Part shown: piece by piece, positions 54,524 to 63,538 of the stretch
How the letters are laid out: each line of letters begins with the position of its first letter
Position numbering within the stretch: the stretch's first letter is position 1
Origin: Poindextera sp963719975
GTDB taxonomy: Bacteria > Pseudomonadota > Alphaproteobacteria > Caulobacterales > Caulobacteraceae
Length of the DNA stretch: 64,000 nucleotides
Reading direction: 5' to 3'
Assembly: GCA_963719975.1 (NCBI GenBank)
Contig: CAVRED010000005.1
Location: forward strand, 310,001 to 374,000
Notes under the pieces: model-generated
What the model saw: the letters and a program-made list of their open reading frames with translations, nothing else
Told to the model about the DNA's origin: nothing
Databases searched by the model: none
Program-made: the position numbers and the translations under genes

Positions 54524-55630
54524 ATGAAGTTCGGGATTTTCTACGAGATCAGCGTACCCCGGCCCTGGGGGCCGGAAACCGAGCGCCAGGTCTACGACAA
54601 CTGCATCGAGCAGTGCGTCCTCGCCGACGAGCTGGGCTTCGACTACGTCTGGGCGGTCGAGCACCACTTCCTCGAGGAGTACTCGCACTGCCCGGCGCCG
54701 GAGATCTTCCTCTCCACGGTCGCGGCCAAGACCAAGCAGATCCGTGTCGGCCACGGCATCAACGTCTGCGTCCCGGAGATCAACCACCCGATCCGCATCG
54801 CCGAGCGCTCGGCGGTGCTCGACATCGTCAGCCATGGACGGCTCGACGTCGGCACCGGGCGCAGCGCCACCTGGACGGAGCTGGGCGGCTTCCGCGCCAA
54901 CCCGGACCTTACCAAGGCGACCTGGGCCGAGATCGTCCGCGCCCTGCCGAAAATGTGGATGAACGAGCGCTACGCCCATGACGGCGTCTGCTTCTCGATG
55001 CCCGAGCGGGCGGTGATCCCCAAGCCCTATCAGAAGCCGCATCCGCCGATGTGGGTGGCGGTCACCAGCCCCGGCACCGAGATCGACGCGGCCGAACATG
55101 GCATCGGGGCGCTTGGTCTCACCTTCAACGACTTCGCCGAGCAGGAGCGACGGGTGAAGGCCTATCGCAAGGTGATCGAGACCTGCGAGCCCGCCGGCGC
55201 GATCAACGATCAGGTGGCGACGGTGAACTTCCTCTTCTGCCACGAGGACAACAATGTCGGGCAGCAGACGGGCCTGCGGCTCGCCGGCACGTTCGGCTAC
55301 GCCGCTTCGCAGCTCGTCTCCGCCCGCGAGGTCTACGCCTCGCCGTCCTATTCTAGCTTCGGCTTGCTTCCGCAGGTGCGCCGCGCATCGGCGGTGCCGG
55401 GCGAGATGCCCGGACCGCCGCCGGGCATGGCCGTCGGCGATCCCAAGCGAATCGTCGAGGTGCTGAAGAACTGGGAGGCGACCGGCATCGATGGCGTCAA
55501 CTTCCTCCTCAACGCGCTGGAGACGGTGCCGCAGGCCGAGGTGCTCGCCTCCTTGCGGCTCTTCGCCAAGGAGGTGATGCCGGCTTTCAAGACGAGCGCC
55601 CGTCCCAAGACCCCCGTGGCGGCGGAATAG
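54524..55630 (+). CDS. LLM-class flavin-dependent oxidoreductase (luciferase-like)
   Basis: 368 residues, bacterial luciferase-like TIM barrel. It begins MKFGIFYEISVPRPWGPETE and contains LADELGFDYVWAVEHHFLEE, RVGHGINVCVPEINHPIRIA, ERSAVLDIVSHGRLDVGTGR and PPMWVAVTSPGTEIDAAEHG. It uses reduced flavin (FMN or F420) with O2 to oxidise an unknown substrate. CGGAGG precedes the ATG. 12 bases before the next gene, so co-transcribed. Confidence 0.9.
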   Translation: MKFGIFYEISVPRPWGPETERQVYDNCIEQCVLADELGFDYVWAVEHHFLEEYSHCPAPEIFLSTVAAKTKQIRVGHGINVCVPEINHPIRIAERSAVLDIVSHGRLDVGTGRSATWTELGGFRANPDLTKATWAEIVRALPKMWMNERYAHDGVCFSMPERAVIPKPYQKPHPPMWVAVTSPGTEIDAAEHGIGALGLTFNDFAEQERRVKAYRKVIETCEPAGAINDQVATVNFLFCHEDNNVGQQTGLRLAGTFGYAASQLVSAREVYASPSYSSFGLLPQVRRASAVPGEMPGPPPGMAVGDPKRIVEVLKNWEATGIDGVNFLLNALETVPQAEVLASLRLFAKEVMPAFKTSARPKTPVAAE

Positions 55631-55642
55631 GGAGGCGCCCCG

Positions 55643-56394
55643 ATGCCCATCTTCGGCGGCTACAAGCCGACCACCGCGGGCCTGACCGTCGTCAAAGAGC
55701 TCGGCCAGGACCGGATCGACATCGAGAATGCTCAGACGTTGACGTTCACGTTCGAGGTGCTCGCCGAACCGGCGATCGCCCGGTTGCCGGCGGCCCTGCA
55801 TCCGCCGTTCCCCCCTATTGCTCGCTGGTGGTCCGCGCCTGCGAAGACGGCCCGTACGGCCCTTTCACCACCGCCGAGCTTCGGCTGCACGCGCGGGCGA
55901 CAAACCACTACGTCGGCTACGTGCTTGGCGGCTTCACCGACAACGATCGGGTCGCGGCCTGGCTCGCCAACGCCTATGGCGATGAGCTGAAGGTCGCCGA
56001 GACGGTGTCGCTCAAGCGACGCCACTACGGCTTCGAGGCAAAGGTGATATCGGACGGCCGCGCCGTGCTCGACGCGGTGGTCGACAATCCCGGCTTCATC
56101 GCCGGCGTCGACGTGCTGCACGTGCAGAACAGCGTGCTTGCCGCGTTCGACGGGGCGCCGGTGCTCATCGCCGAGGAGTTCGAGTACCAGATCAAGGAAG
56201 CGCGGCGCGGCTTCCCGCACTACCACGCGCTCGACGTCGCCGCCTTCGGCGCGCCGACGCTTGCGCCCAGCAACCACCTGCCGACCACCTGGGTCGCGGG
56301 GACTTGGAGCTACATGCCGGTTCGCTTCTTGATGGATCCGACCAAGCCCGCCGCCGCCGGGACTCGCAAAGTGGGCCAGCCCGCCGCGGTATAG
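55643..56394 (+). CDS. Acetoacetate decarboxylase-like protein, one frameshift
   Basis: About 250 residues. In the first frame MPIFGGYKPTTAGLTVVKEL runs to LPAALHPPFPP; after a shift near 55820 it continues YCSLVVRACEDGPYGPFTTA, RATNHYVGYVLGGFTDNDRV and YGFEAKVISDGRAVLDAVVD. The layout (beta-rich core, LPxxLxPP, then acidic strand pairs) recalls the acetoacetate decarboxylase fold, but the Schiff-base lysine is not clear. It lies directly behind a luciferase-like oxidoreductase, a common pair in catabolic clusters; treat the family as tentative. Confidence 0.62.
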
Positions 56395-56566
56395 GAGCGA
56401 GCACTCTTCCGCTCTCTTCGAAGGCGAGCGAGCGTCGCACGCGCTTTTGACCCAGATGCCCGCAGGCTGCGGCTGGGCTGGCGCAGCCGCCATTGCAGGG
56501 GCGAACTTCGCGGCGCTCAGCGAGCCAAACTGCTAGGCTTGTGGCCACAGAGACGCGGAGAGACCG

Positions 56567-57025
56567 ATGTTGCGCGCGCTAGGTATTTTGATTTCGGCGG
56601 CCTGGGTTTGTGCTGGCTCGGGCGCTTCGGCGGCGCCCTATGACAAGAACGACGCCGAGAAATACATTCGAGACAGCGAGGCCGCCTGGGTCGCGGCGGA
56701 GGCCAAGGGAGACCCATCCGTCGCGCTGCGCATCCTTGCCGACGACTACGTCGCGGTGACGCCGGACGGCGCGGTCGCGGACAAGGCGCTCGTCGTCAGC
56801 TTCTTTACGCCGGCGAACGCGCCCCTCTCGGGCCGGCTCGACTACGTCAACGTTCGCTTCTTCGGCGACACCGCCGTCGCCCAAGGCAAGGAGACGGACG
56901 TCAGGCCGACGGGCAGCCAATTCCCGAGTGGCAGCCTGATCTTCACCGACGTCTTCGTCCTCAGAAACGGCGCCTGGCAGATCGTGAACTCGGAAGACCA
57001 GTTCCAACCGCTGCCCAAGCCCTGA
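56567..57025 (+). CDS. Secreted NTF2-like protein (DUF4440/SnoaL-like)
   Basis: 152 residues. Signal peptide MLRALGILISAAWVCAGSGA is cut near SAAPY. The NTF2-like fold is visible in IRDSEAAWVAAEAKGDPSVA and LRILADDYVAVTPDGAVADK, and closes with FTDVFVLRNGAWQIVNSEDQ. This is the pattern of small ketosteroid isomerase-like DUF4440 proteins. The role is unknown; there is no catalytic acid/Tyr set to assign. Confidence 0.85.
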   Translation: MLRALGILISAAWVCAGSGASAAPYDKNDAEKYIRDSEAAWVAAEAKGDPSVALRILADDYVAVTPDGAVADKALVVSFFTPANAPLSGRLDYVNVRFFGDTAVAQGKETDVRPTGSQFPSGSLIFTDVFVLRNGAWQIVNSEDQFQPLPKP

Positions 57026-57234
57026 AGGCGGCTAGCGCGGGGTCGAGCGAGCGCACGGTGATGTCCGCTTTCTGGCGAGGGCCGGACGTCCGCCTAAGAC
57101 CCAAGGCGGCCATAGGCAACGAAGGCCCAGGGGCCATGGCGCACTCGAGCACGCACGAGCGCCGGAAACAGGTGCAAGACGATCAGACTTGTTGTTGAAC
57201 GATAGCTCGGCCGCGGTGATGGAGGACTGTGGAG

Positions 57235-58299
57235 ATGGCGGAAGGCCCATCCAAGCTCGAAGTGTTCCAAGGCAAGATGGCGAACGAGATTGGCGCGGCG
57301 ATGTCCGTGTCGCTGGCGCTGCTCGGCGATCGCCTGGGGCTATACAAGACGCTAGCGGCCGCCGGACCTTGCACCTCGGCAGAGTTGGCCGCTCAAGCAG
57401 GCGTCAACGAGCGCAACGTGCGCGAATGGCTCGCGGCGCAAGCGGCGTCCGGCTACGCGGAATACGACGACGCCACCGGCCGCTTCTGGCTCAACGACGA
57501 GCAGAGAGGGGTCCTCGCCGACGAGGACGGACCAGCCTTCATGGCCGGCGGATTTGAGCTCATCGCCGCGATGTTCCTCGACGAACCGAAGGTCGCCGAG
57601 GCCTTTCGGAGCGGGCGCGGGCTCGGCTGGCACCAGCGATGCGACTGCCTGTTCCGCGGCACCGAGCGCTTCCTCCGGCCTGGGCGCACCGCCAACCTGC
57701 TGAACGTCTGGCTCCCGGCGCTCGACGGCGTTGTAGCCAAGCTCAGGGCTGGCGCGCGGGTCGCGGACGTGGGCTGCGGACACGGGGCGGCCAGCATCAT
57801 GATGGCGCAAGCCTTCCCGAACTCACGCTTCGTGGGCTTCGACTATCATGAGCCGTCCATCGAGCACGCCCGAGGCGCGGCCCAAGCCGCGGGCGTGGCC
57901 GATCGGGTCAGCTTTGAACGGGCCGCGGCCAAGGACTTCGGCCGGGAGGGCGAGTTCGACCTCATCACCATGTTCGACGCGCTGCACGACATGGGCGACC
58001 CGGTCGGCGCGGCTCGGCGCCTGCGCTCGCGCCTGTCGACGGACGGAACCTGCATGCTGGTAGAGCCGAACGCGGCGGACGGGCTGGCCGAGAACCTCAA
58101 GAACCCGTTCAGCCGGATGGTCTACTCGGCCTCGACCATGATCTGCACGCCGGTGTCGATGAGCCAGGAGGGGCAGGCCGCGCTGGGCGCCGCGGCCGGT
58201 CCGAGGCGGCTGATGGAGGTCGCGCGGCAGGCGGGTTTCACTCGTGTGCGGAGGGTCGCCGAGGACTCGCCGAGCCTGGTGTTGGAGCTGAAGGGCTAA
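57235..58299 (+). CDS. Class I SAM-dependent methyltransferase with N-terminal winged-helix domain
   Basis: About 354 residues. The N-terminal 90 residues form a winged-helix dimerisation domain (AMSVSLALLGDRLGLYKTLA; CTSAELAAQAGVNERNVREW). The Rossmann core has ARVADVGCGHGAASIMMAQA as motif I near residue 180, SRFVGFDYHEPSIEHARGAA and ITMFDALHDMGDPVGAARRL. This is the layout of small-molecule O-/C-methyltransferases such as the Rv2258c type. GGAGG ends 9 bases before the ATG at 57235, which favours it over the GTG at 57229. Confidence 0.88.
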   Translation: MAEGPSKLEVFQGKMANEIGAAMSVSLALLGDRLGLYKTLAAAGPCTSAELAAQAGVNERNVREWLAAQAASGYAEYDDATGRFWLNDEQRGVLADEDGPAFMAGGFELIAAMFLDEPKVAEAFRSGRGLGWHQRCDCLFRGTERFLRPGRTANLLNVWLPALDGVVAKLRAGARVADVGCGHGAASIMMAQAFPNSRFVGFDYHEPSIEHARGAAQAAGVADRVSFERAAAKDFGREGEFDLITMFDALHDMGDPVGAARRLRSRLSTDGTCMLVEPNAADGLAENLKNPFSRMVYSASTMICTPVSMSQEGQAALGAAAGPRRLMEVARQAGFTRVRRVAEDSPSLVLELKG

Positions 58300-58325
58300 G
58301 GGGAGGCTTCGGGCGATGTTCCTGT

Positions 58326-58340
58326 GTGGATGGCTCCCGC
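58326..58340. repeat. Inverted repeat of the IS, right end (behind transposase)
   Basis: GTGGATGGCTCCCGC, exact inverse of 59678-59692, at the 3' side of the minus-strand transposase, 26 bases after the methyltransferase stop. Confidence 0.75.
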
Positions 58341-58589
58341 ATTGCAAGGGATCAGCTTGTGTTCTGGCGACGGGGTCGGATGCGGTCTTGTGTCCGGCCT
58401 GTTTGCGCGGCGGTGGGCCGCTGGCCTTGATGGTTTGCGCTGGAGAGGTCCCATTCTGCTTTGCGGGCTTGAGAGGCCCTGGACATCGGTCGGGGTGTCC
58501 TCGTCCTGGTCTGACCTGTTCGCCATCACGTCACATCGCTCTTGCAACCTCTGAAGCGCGCCGCTGGCGCCGCTGACCGAGCGTCCGAC
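58341..58589. other. Non-coding end of the IS110 element, candidate bridge-RNA locus
   Basis: About 250 bases with no credible gene, between the right-end repeat and the transposase stop. It contains G/C-rich inverted segments (for example GGCC ... GGCCGCTGGCC around 58398-58428), compatible with a folded RNA. In IS1111-group elements the guide (bridge) RNA is encoded in the end behind the transposase, so this is where it should be. No transcript can be shown from sequence alone. Confidence 0.35.
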
Positions 58590-59612
58590 TCAAGCCGCCT
58601 GTGGCGCGCGATAGACGCCGCCGCGGGTCATGATCGCCCAGATCACCCGGGCGGCCTTGTTGGCCATGGCCACGGTGGCGACCCGCACCGGCTTGCGCGC
58701 CAGTAGCAGCGCCAGCCGGGGGTCTGTGGTCCCCGGACCACGCTTCGCCTGGCGCACCAGCGAGGTCATGCCGACGATCAACAGCCGGCGTAGATAGCGG
58801 TCTCCCATCTTGGAGATCCCGCCCAGCCGCTCCTTCCCGCCGCTGGAGTTCAGCCGAGGCGTGAGCCCGAGCCAGGCGGCGAACTGGCGCCCGGATCGGA
58901 ACTGGCCAGGATCGGTGACGGTGGCGGCAAGGGCAGTGGCCCCCAGCAAGCCGACACCCGGCACGGTGGCGATGCGTCTGGCCAGCGCGTTGGCTCGATA
59001 CCAGGCCATCAGCTCACGCTCGAGCCCGTGGACCTGGTCCTGCACCGCCAGCGCCTGGGTGGCCAGGGCGCCGACCACTTTGGCGGCGAGCGGCGGAACC
59101 GCCTCGACATCACCAGCAACGATGCGTCGGGCGAAGGCCAGGGCGTGGGTGATCCCGCGCGGGATGTTCACGCCGAACTCGGCCAGCAGGCCGCGGATCA
59201 AGTTGACCAGCTGGGTGCGCTGACGAACCAGCAGATCACGCCCCCGATGCAGCGACAGCGCCGCCTGCTGGTCGATCGACTTGATCGCAACGAAGCGCAT
59301 GGTCGGACGCGACACCGCCTCGCAGATCGCCTCGGCGTCCGCCGCGTCGGTCTTGCCGCGCTTCACGTATGCCTTGACGTAGGCCGGAGGCATCAGCCGC
59401 ACCGCGTGGCCCAGCCTTGCCAGCTCGCGCGCCCAGTGGTGGCTGGTCCCGCAGGCCTCCATCCCCACCAGGCAGGGCTCGAGCTTCTCGAAGAACGGCA
59501 GCATCTGCGCCCGCCTCAGCGCGCGGCGAACGACGACCTCGCCACCGGCGTCGATCGCGTGAACTTGAAAGACGCTCTTGGCCAGATCGAGGCCTACGGT
59601 GGTAATCTGCAT
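58590..59612 (-). CDS. IS110-family transposase
   Basis: About 340 residues. The N-terminal RuvC-like DEDD domain begins MQITTVGLDLAKSVFQVHAI (first Asp), continues CLVGMEACGTSHHWARELAR and KRGKTDAADAEAICEAVSRP. The C-terminal Tnp_20 domain has RIATVPGVGLLGATALAATV, FAAWLGLTPRLNSSGGKERL with the catalytic serine region, and GISKMGDRYLRRLLIVGM. All parts look intact, so the element may be active. The start at 59612 matches family N-termini; an upstream extension to 59732 does not. Confidence 0.92.
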   Translation of the reverse strand: MQITTVGLDLAKSVFQVHAIDAGGEVVVRRALRRAQMLPFFEKLEPCLVGMEACGTSHHWARELARLGHAVRLMPPAYVKAYVKRGKTDAADAEAICEAVSRPTMRFVAIKSIDQQAALSLHRGRDLLVRQRTQLVNLIRGLLAEFGVNIPRGITHALAFARRIVAGDVEAVPPLAAKVVGALATQALAVQDQVHGLERELMAWYRANALARRIATVPGVGLLGATALAATVTDPGQFRSGRQFAAWLGLTPRLNSSGGKERLGGISKMGDRYLRRLLIVGMTSLVRQAKRGPGTTDPRLALLLARKPVRVATVAMANKAARVIWAIMTRGGVYRAPQAA

Positions 59613-59677
59613 GGCGGATGGCTCCCATTGCTCGTGGTTAGCTTGACAGCCTCCACATTGGCGCTTCGACGCCGGGA

Positions 59678-59692
59678 GCGGGAGCCATCCAC
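59678..59692. repeat. Inverted repeat of the IS, left end (in front of transposase)
   Basis: GCGGGAGCCATCCAC, exact inverse of the repeat at 58326-58340, about 65 bases upstream of the transposase ATG. Confidence 0.75.
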
Positions 59693-59786
59693 CCCATCTG
59701 CTTTCGGGCGGAGCCGCCGAGTCCGCTTTCAACGTCGCGCGCCCATCTGGTCGGCCAGAACCAGAGCGGCAGGGCCACGATCGGCC

Positions 59787-61187
59787 TCAGGGTGCGTTCG
59801 GCCGACCTGGGGGAGGCGTGCGCGCGGAGCCGCTGGAGTTCGAGTCCTCGGCCCCCCGGTTCGGCTGTTGCCCGGCGGGCGTCGCGACGCCGATCCCCTG
59901 CAGCACCGAGCCGCTGAGGACGCTCCCGTCCTGCGCGGAGCCCGCTCTGTTCTGTGCGGTCGGCGCGACGCATTGCCTCTCGCAAGCGGTGAGCGCGTCT
60001 GAGAGGTCGCGGACCTTCGCGAGGGCGGCGTCCTTGGCGGGGTTCGCCGTGCCATTGGGGCCGGGGGGCAGCGCGTTATAGGCGTCGACGGCGTCGTTCA
60101 GCGCTTTGGCCGCCGCCTGGCAAGGCTCGCAAGTCCCACGATGGCTGGCGTTCCGGTAGGTCCGAGGTTCGGATTTGGGGGGCGGGGGCGGCGGAGGCGG
60201 AGTCTGGGGCGGTTCGACCTTGGCCTTGCAGCCGTCGGCGGCCGCCTTCGCGGCGGCGGCGTCAGCGTCAGCGCGCCGTGCGGCGCGGGCGGCGGCGTTC
60301 TTGGCGTCAATCACCGCGCCGGTGTCGGCCTGGATATGTTTGGCGGCGTTGAAGGTGTTCTGGGTGTTCTGATCGGCTGCGTCATAGCTGTCGATGGCGT
60401 ACTGGCGGATCTGCGCGACCGTCGAGGCCGAGGAATTGGCGCTTTGGGCGGACGCGACAGCATCCTGGAAGATGTTGTAGTTCGCCTCCGTCACCTTGAC
60501 GGACCCTTCGCTCGTGGACTTGCCGACCTTCGACATGGTCAGGGCCTCGCCGTAGGCGGCCGCGAGCGCGTCCGAGGCGGCGGCCGCCGCCTTGTCCGCG
60601 GCGCCATAGGCGGCGACGGCGGCTGCGGCGGCCGCGTTAGCGCGATGCACCGCGTTGAGCGCATCGGCCTTCGCCTGATCGGCAGTGACCGCATCTTTCT
60701 TGACGGCTTGCAGGCTGGCCGCCGCGGTGTCCACGTCCTGATCGGCCGCCGTCGCGGCGCTCGCGGCGGCCGCCGCAGCGGCCCTCGCGGCGGCGCAATC
60801 GCCTGCTGCGGCCGCGGCTTGAGCTGCCGCCCGGGCCGTGGCCGCCGCCGCCGCCTGCTTCTCGGCGTCGACCCTGGCCGCGTCGGCCCTGCCCTTTGCA
60901 TTGTCGGCATCGCTGGAGGCCGCCAGCGCTTTGCGCATGGCCGTAAGGACTTGGCTGGCGGCAGCCCGGGTTTGCTGCAGCGCGGCCTGGGCGACCGGAA
61001 TCTGAGCGGCGGCGGCGTCGGAATAGGCTTTGACCTGGCGGGCCGCGGCCATCGCGTCGCTCACCGCGTCGGCGCCCGCCGACAAGGGAGCACACAACAG
61101 CGCCAGAACGAGCCCCGCTCGGACGCTCTTCCCGGCGCAGCCCGTCAAGCGGGCGGCCAGCGTCGACAGAGAACAGACCAGCGACAT
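59787..61187 (-). CDS. Exported Ala-rich coiled-coil protein with pentapeptide-like tail
   Basis: About 466 residues. An N-terminal signal region (KSVRAGLVLALLCAPLSAGA) precedes about 300 residues of very Ala-rich helix with coiled-coil character (for example AASDALAAAYGEALTMSKVG). A Pro-run (TPPPPPPPPK) separates this from a Cys-containing module (GTCEPCQAAAKALNDAVDAY ... ALTACERQCVAP). The tail holds DGSVLSGSVLQGIGVATP, two pentapeptide-like units, then a disordered end. The same kind of tail ends the protein at 62399-63536. The start could be 61223 or 61187. A surface or filament role is inferred; no family recognised. Confidence 0.7.
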   Translation of the reverse strand: MSLVCSLSTLAARLTGCAGKSVRAGLVLALLCAPLSAGADAVSDAMAAARQVKAYSDAAAAQIPVAQAALQQTRAAASQVLTAMRKALAASSDADNAKGRADAARVDAEKQAAAAATARAAAQAAAAAGDCAAARAAAAAAASAATAADQDVDTAAASLQAVKKDAVTADQAKADALNAVHRANAAAAAAVAAYGAADKAAAAASDALAAAYGEALTMSKVGKSTSEGSVKVTEANYNIFQDAVASAQSANSSASTVAQIRQYAIDSYDAADQNTQNTFNAAKHIQADTGAVIDAKNAAARAARRADADAAAAKAAADGCKAKVEPPQTPPPPPPPPKSEPRTYRNASHRGTCEPCQAAAKALNDAVDAYNALPPGPNGTANPAKDAALAKVRDLSDALTACERQCVAPTAQNRAGSAQDGSVLSGSVLQGIGVATPAGQQPNRGAEDSNSSGSARTPPPGRPNAP

Positions 61188-61411
61188 TCTCAACGGCCCG
61201 CCACCCCTAGGTCCTCGCCTCATTCAGATAGCACCTTTGTTGCGGGTGCGCCGAGCCACCTTCGTTTTCAATGCTGAAGCCGCAGCGCTTGGCCCCCCGT
61301 CACTCGTGACGCCCCGTTGCTCGAGTGCTACCAATCGGTGGTATTTGCGAAGCTGGATCGCGGTCTCGCTCTTGGTCGCGTCAACGCCATCGACGGCTCC
61401 TGGGGGCGCCC

Positions 61412-62377
61412 ATGTTGTCAGAACCAGGTCTCCACCGTCGCCATGCGCTCGCGCTGGCCGCCGCCGCTCTGCTCGCTCCGGGTTTCGCATGGGCGGTGGA
61501 CAAGCGGCTCGCCTTCATTCCCGGCCCGAAGCACACGGTCGCGGTCGGCGCGATCGACCTGATCGGCACCTATGCGACGCCCAGCGCCACCAACGCCGGC
61601 GGCCCCGTCGCCGCATCGCTGATCACGCGCCTCAACGCCAGCGGCTGTTGCAGGGTGGTCGAGCGCGACGTAACGGCGGCGATGATCACCGAGATGGACA
61701 TGGCCAAGAGCCACGTCACGAGCGGCACGTCGGCGCCGATGCCGGGCAATGTCTTGCCGGCGCAGTTCCTGATCGTGGGTTCGGTGACCGCGCAGTCGAC
61801 CGCCGACCATGGCGCGGGTTTGAGCATTGGCTCGGGGCCGACGGCTCTGACGTTCGGCCACAGCGCCGGCGACATCGAGATCGACCTGCGCATGGTCGAC
61901 ACGCGCACCGGCGCCATCGTCAGCACCTTTAAGGTCAAGCACAAGATCCAGTCCAACGCGGTTGGCCTGACGACGACGACGAACGGCGTGGCGCTGGGGC
62001 CGAACGCCTTCTTCAACACCCCCCAGGGCCGGGCGACCGACGGTGCGCTCGAAGACGCCGTGGTCCTGATCACCCAGACGCTGGCGGCGATGCCGTGGCG
62101 CGGTCAGGTGGTGAAGTACGACGCGGGCGTGGTCTGGGCGAACGCAGGCGCCGAGGGAGGCGTCCAGGCCGGTGACAAGTTCAGCGTGCAGCGCATCGGC
62201 GAGAGCTTGACCGATCCCGCCACCGGCGAGGTGCTCAAGGAAGACATGCAGGAGCTGGGCGTTGTCACCATCACCAACGTCGAGGACAAGATCGCGTGGG
62301 GCTCGTACCAGGCGAGCGTTCCCGGTGATCCGCAGCGCGGCGACTTCCTGGTCATGCAGCCGAGGCCCGCGCCCTAA
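61412..62377 (+). CDS. CsgG-like exported protein
   Basis: 321 residues. The N-terminus LHRRHALALAAAALLAPGFA is a signal sequence (with an Arg pair, possibly Tat) without a lipobox Cys. The body follows the CsgG/HfaB plan: TVAVGAIDLIGTYATPSATN, LITRLNASGCCRVVERDVTA with the 'fxVVERD' block, PAQFLIVGSVTAQ, IEIDLRMVDTRTGAIVSTFK and, late, QAGDKFSVQRIGESLTDPAT. CsgG forms the outer-membrane curli pore; HfaB is the Caulobacter holdfast-anchor relative. Absence of a lipid anchor is atypical. Start ATG at 61412 behind GGGGG. It is divergent from the Ala-rich gene. Confidence 0.68.
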   Translation: MLSEPGLHRRHALALAAAALLAPGFAWAVDKRLAFIPGPKHTVAVGAIDLIGTYATPSATNAGGPVAASLITRLNASGCCRVVERDVTAAMITEMDMAKSHVTSGTSAPMPGNVLPAQFLIVGSVTAQSTADHGAGLSIGSGPTALTFGHSAGDIEIDLRMVDTRTGAIVSTFKVKHKIQSNAVGLTTTTNGVALGPNAFFNTPQGRATDGALEDAVVLITQTLAAMPWRGQVVKYDAGVVWANAGAEGGVQAGDKFSVQRIGESLTDPATGEVLKEDMQELGVVTITNVEDKIAWGSYQASVPGDPQRGDFLVMQPRPAP

Positions 62378-62398
62378 CCTAGCCCCTGCGCTCCGCCG

Positions 62399-63536
62399 CT
62401 ATGGCCCCTTCGGGGTCTGGCTGCCCTGGGTTTCGGGTGAGTGGGGCGTTTGCGACCCACCATGCTCGCCGGTCTGGCCTTCGCCGCCCTCGACCTTGGT
62501 GTTCGGCTGGTTGGGCTGCGGCGGGTTGACTCCGATGCCGTTGGTGACGCCGTTGCTCTGACTGCCCCCCGTTTCGCTGCCGCCGGTCACGCCCTGCAGC
62601 ACGTTGCCTTGCAAAACGCTGCCCTGCAGCACGGAACTCGCCGGCGGCGGGCAATCGATCTTCGCCGTCCGGGTCGAGTAGGCGGCTTGGAACTGGCCAA
62701 AGGTCATCGTCCAGGCCGGACTCGAATTGGGGAAACCGTCCTTGCGGTCCGCATGGCAGAAGAAGCAACCCTGGCCCTTCTCCTCGACGCCCGGCGTCAC
62801 TTGCGTGTTCGGCGGAACCCTGTTGCTGTAGTTGTTCACAAGCGCGATGTTGGCCGGCACCGCGCTCAAGAGCGTGCCGTCGGGGCTGACCGCGAGTTCG
62901 TCCTTCAGCGGGATCAGGGCGTTCGGATCGGCCCCGCCGTACATGCCCGGCGTCGGCAGCGGCCCGAAGACGAATACCTCGAAGGCGGACGGGTTTGATC
63001 CGGGCGTGCCGGCGTCGATGTAGTCGTAGCTCATCAAGAGGAAGAACTCGCGCGTGACGGGCGTCCCGCGGATGGTCTGAGTCACGCGCACGAAGCAGCC
63101 GAAGGTCATTCGCTTGCCCTTCGGACCCGTCTCGCCTTCCTTCGGCTCGTTGAGCACGTTGGAGGGTTCGATGTAGTCGATGAAGCCCGGCGCGCCTGGG
63201 AACGTCGTTTCCCCGACCGTGCGCGGAGACCGGAAACCCGGATCCGTCTGGCGCGGAATGATCCCCGTCCTGGCGAGGATGGACGAGAAGATGTTCTCGG
63301 AGACGCCGGTCCAGGAGCCTGGCGTCATCGAGTTCCGGCGACGACACCGGCGCGATCTCGATGCAGTCGGGCTTCGGCACGTCGCCCAGGTTTGGGCCGT
63401 CGTAGATGATCTGGTCGTCGAGGGTGGTCTTCGCCGCTTGTTCTTGCGGTCGCGAAACCGGCGCGTAGAAAGCCAACGCCGCCGAGAGCGCGATCGCCGC
63501 GCCAACGCCGAGCCATTCGAAGCCGCGTCCAAGCAT
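62399..63536 (-). CDS. Exported haem-binding-motif protein with pentapeptide-like tail, one frameshift
   Basis: About 378 residues. It begins MLGRGFEWLGVGAAIALSAA with one hydrophobic segment, so it is exported or membrane-anchored. The frame shifts near 63345. In the main frame are RMTFGCFVRVTQTIRGTPVT, REFFLLMSYDYIDAGTPGSN and one c-type haem motif CxxCH in EKGQGCFFCHADRKDGFPNS. The tail reads SSVLQGSVLQGNVLQGVTGG, then a Gly/Ser/Asn/Pro-rich disordered end. The overall fold is unknown. Convergent with the CsgG-like gene, 21 bases between stops. Confidence 0.72.
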
Positions 63537-63538
63537 GG

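Larger units (their letters stand above)
58326..59692. mobile_element. IS110-family insertion sequence (IS1111-like arrangement)
   Basis: One transposase gene on the minus strand is enclosed by a 15-base inverted repeat, GTGGATGGCTCCCGC at 58326-58340 and its exact inverse at 59678-59692. IS1111-type members of the IS110 family carry such subterminal repeats, do not duplicate their target, and have a long non-coding stretch behind the gene. Here that stretch is about 290 bases (58300-58589), against about 80 in front. A third, partial copy (GGATGGCTCCCATTGC) lies just upstream of the transposase ATG. The exact outer ends are not determined; they may lie a few bases outside the repeats. Confidence 0.8.

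Noticed and set aside
59787..61187. Ala-rich coiled-coil gene as a chance open frame
   Set aside because: It has a proper signal peptide, a Cys-containing module and a tail shared with a neighbour, so despite low complexity I keep it as a gene.
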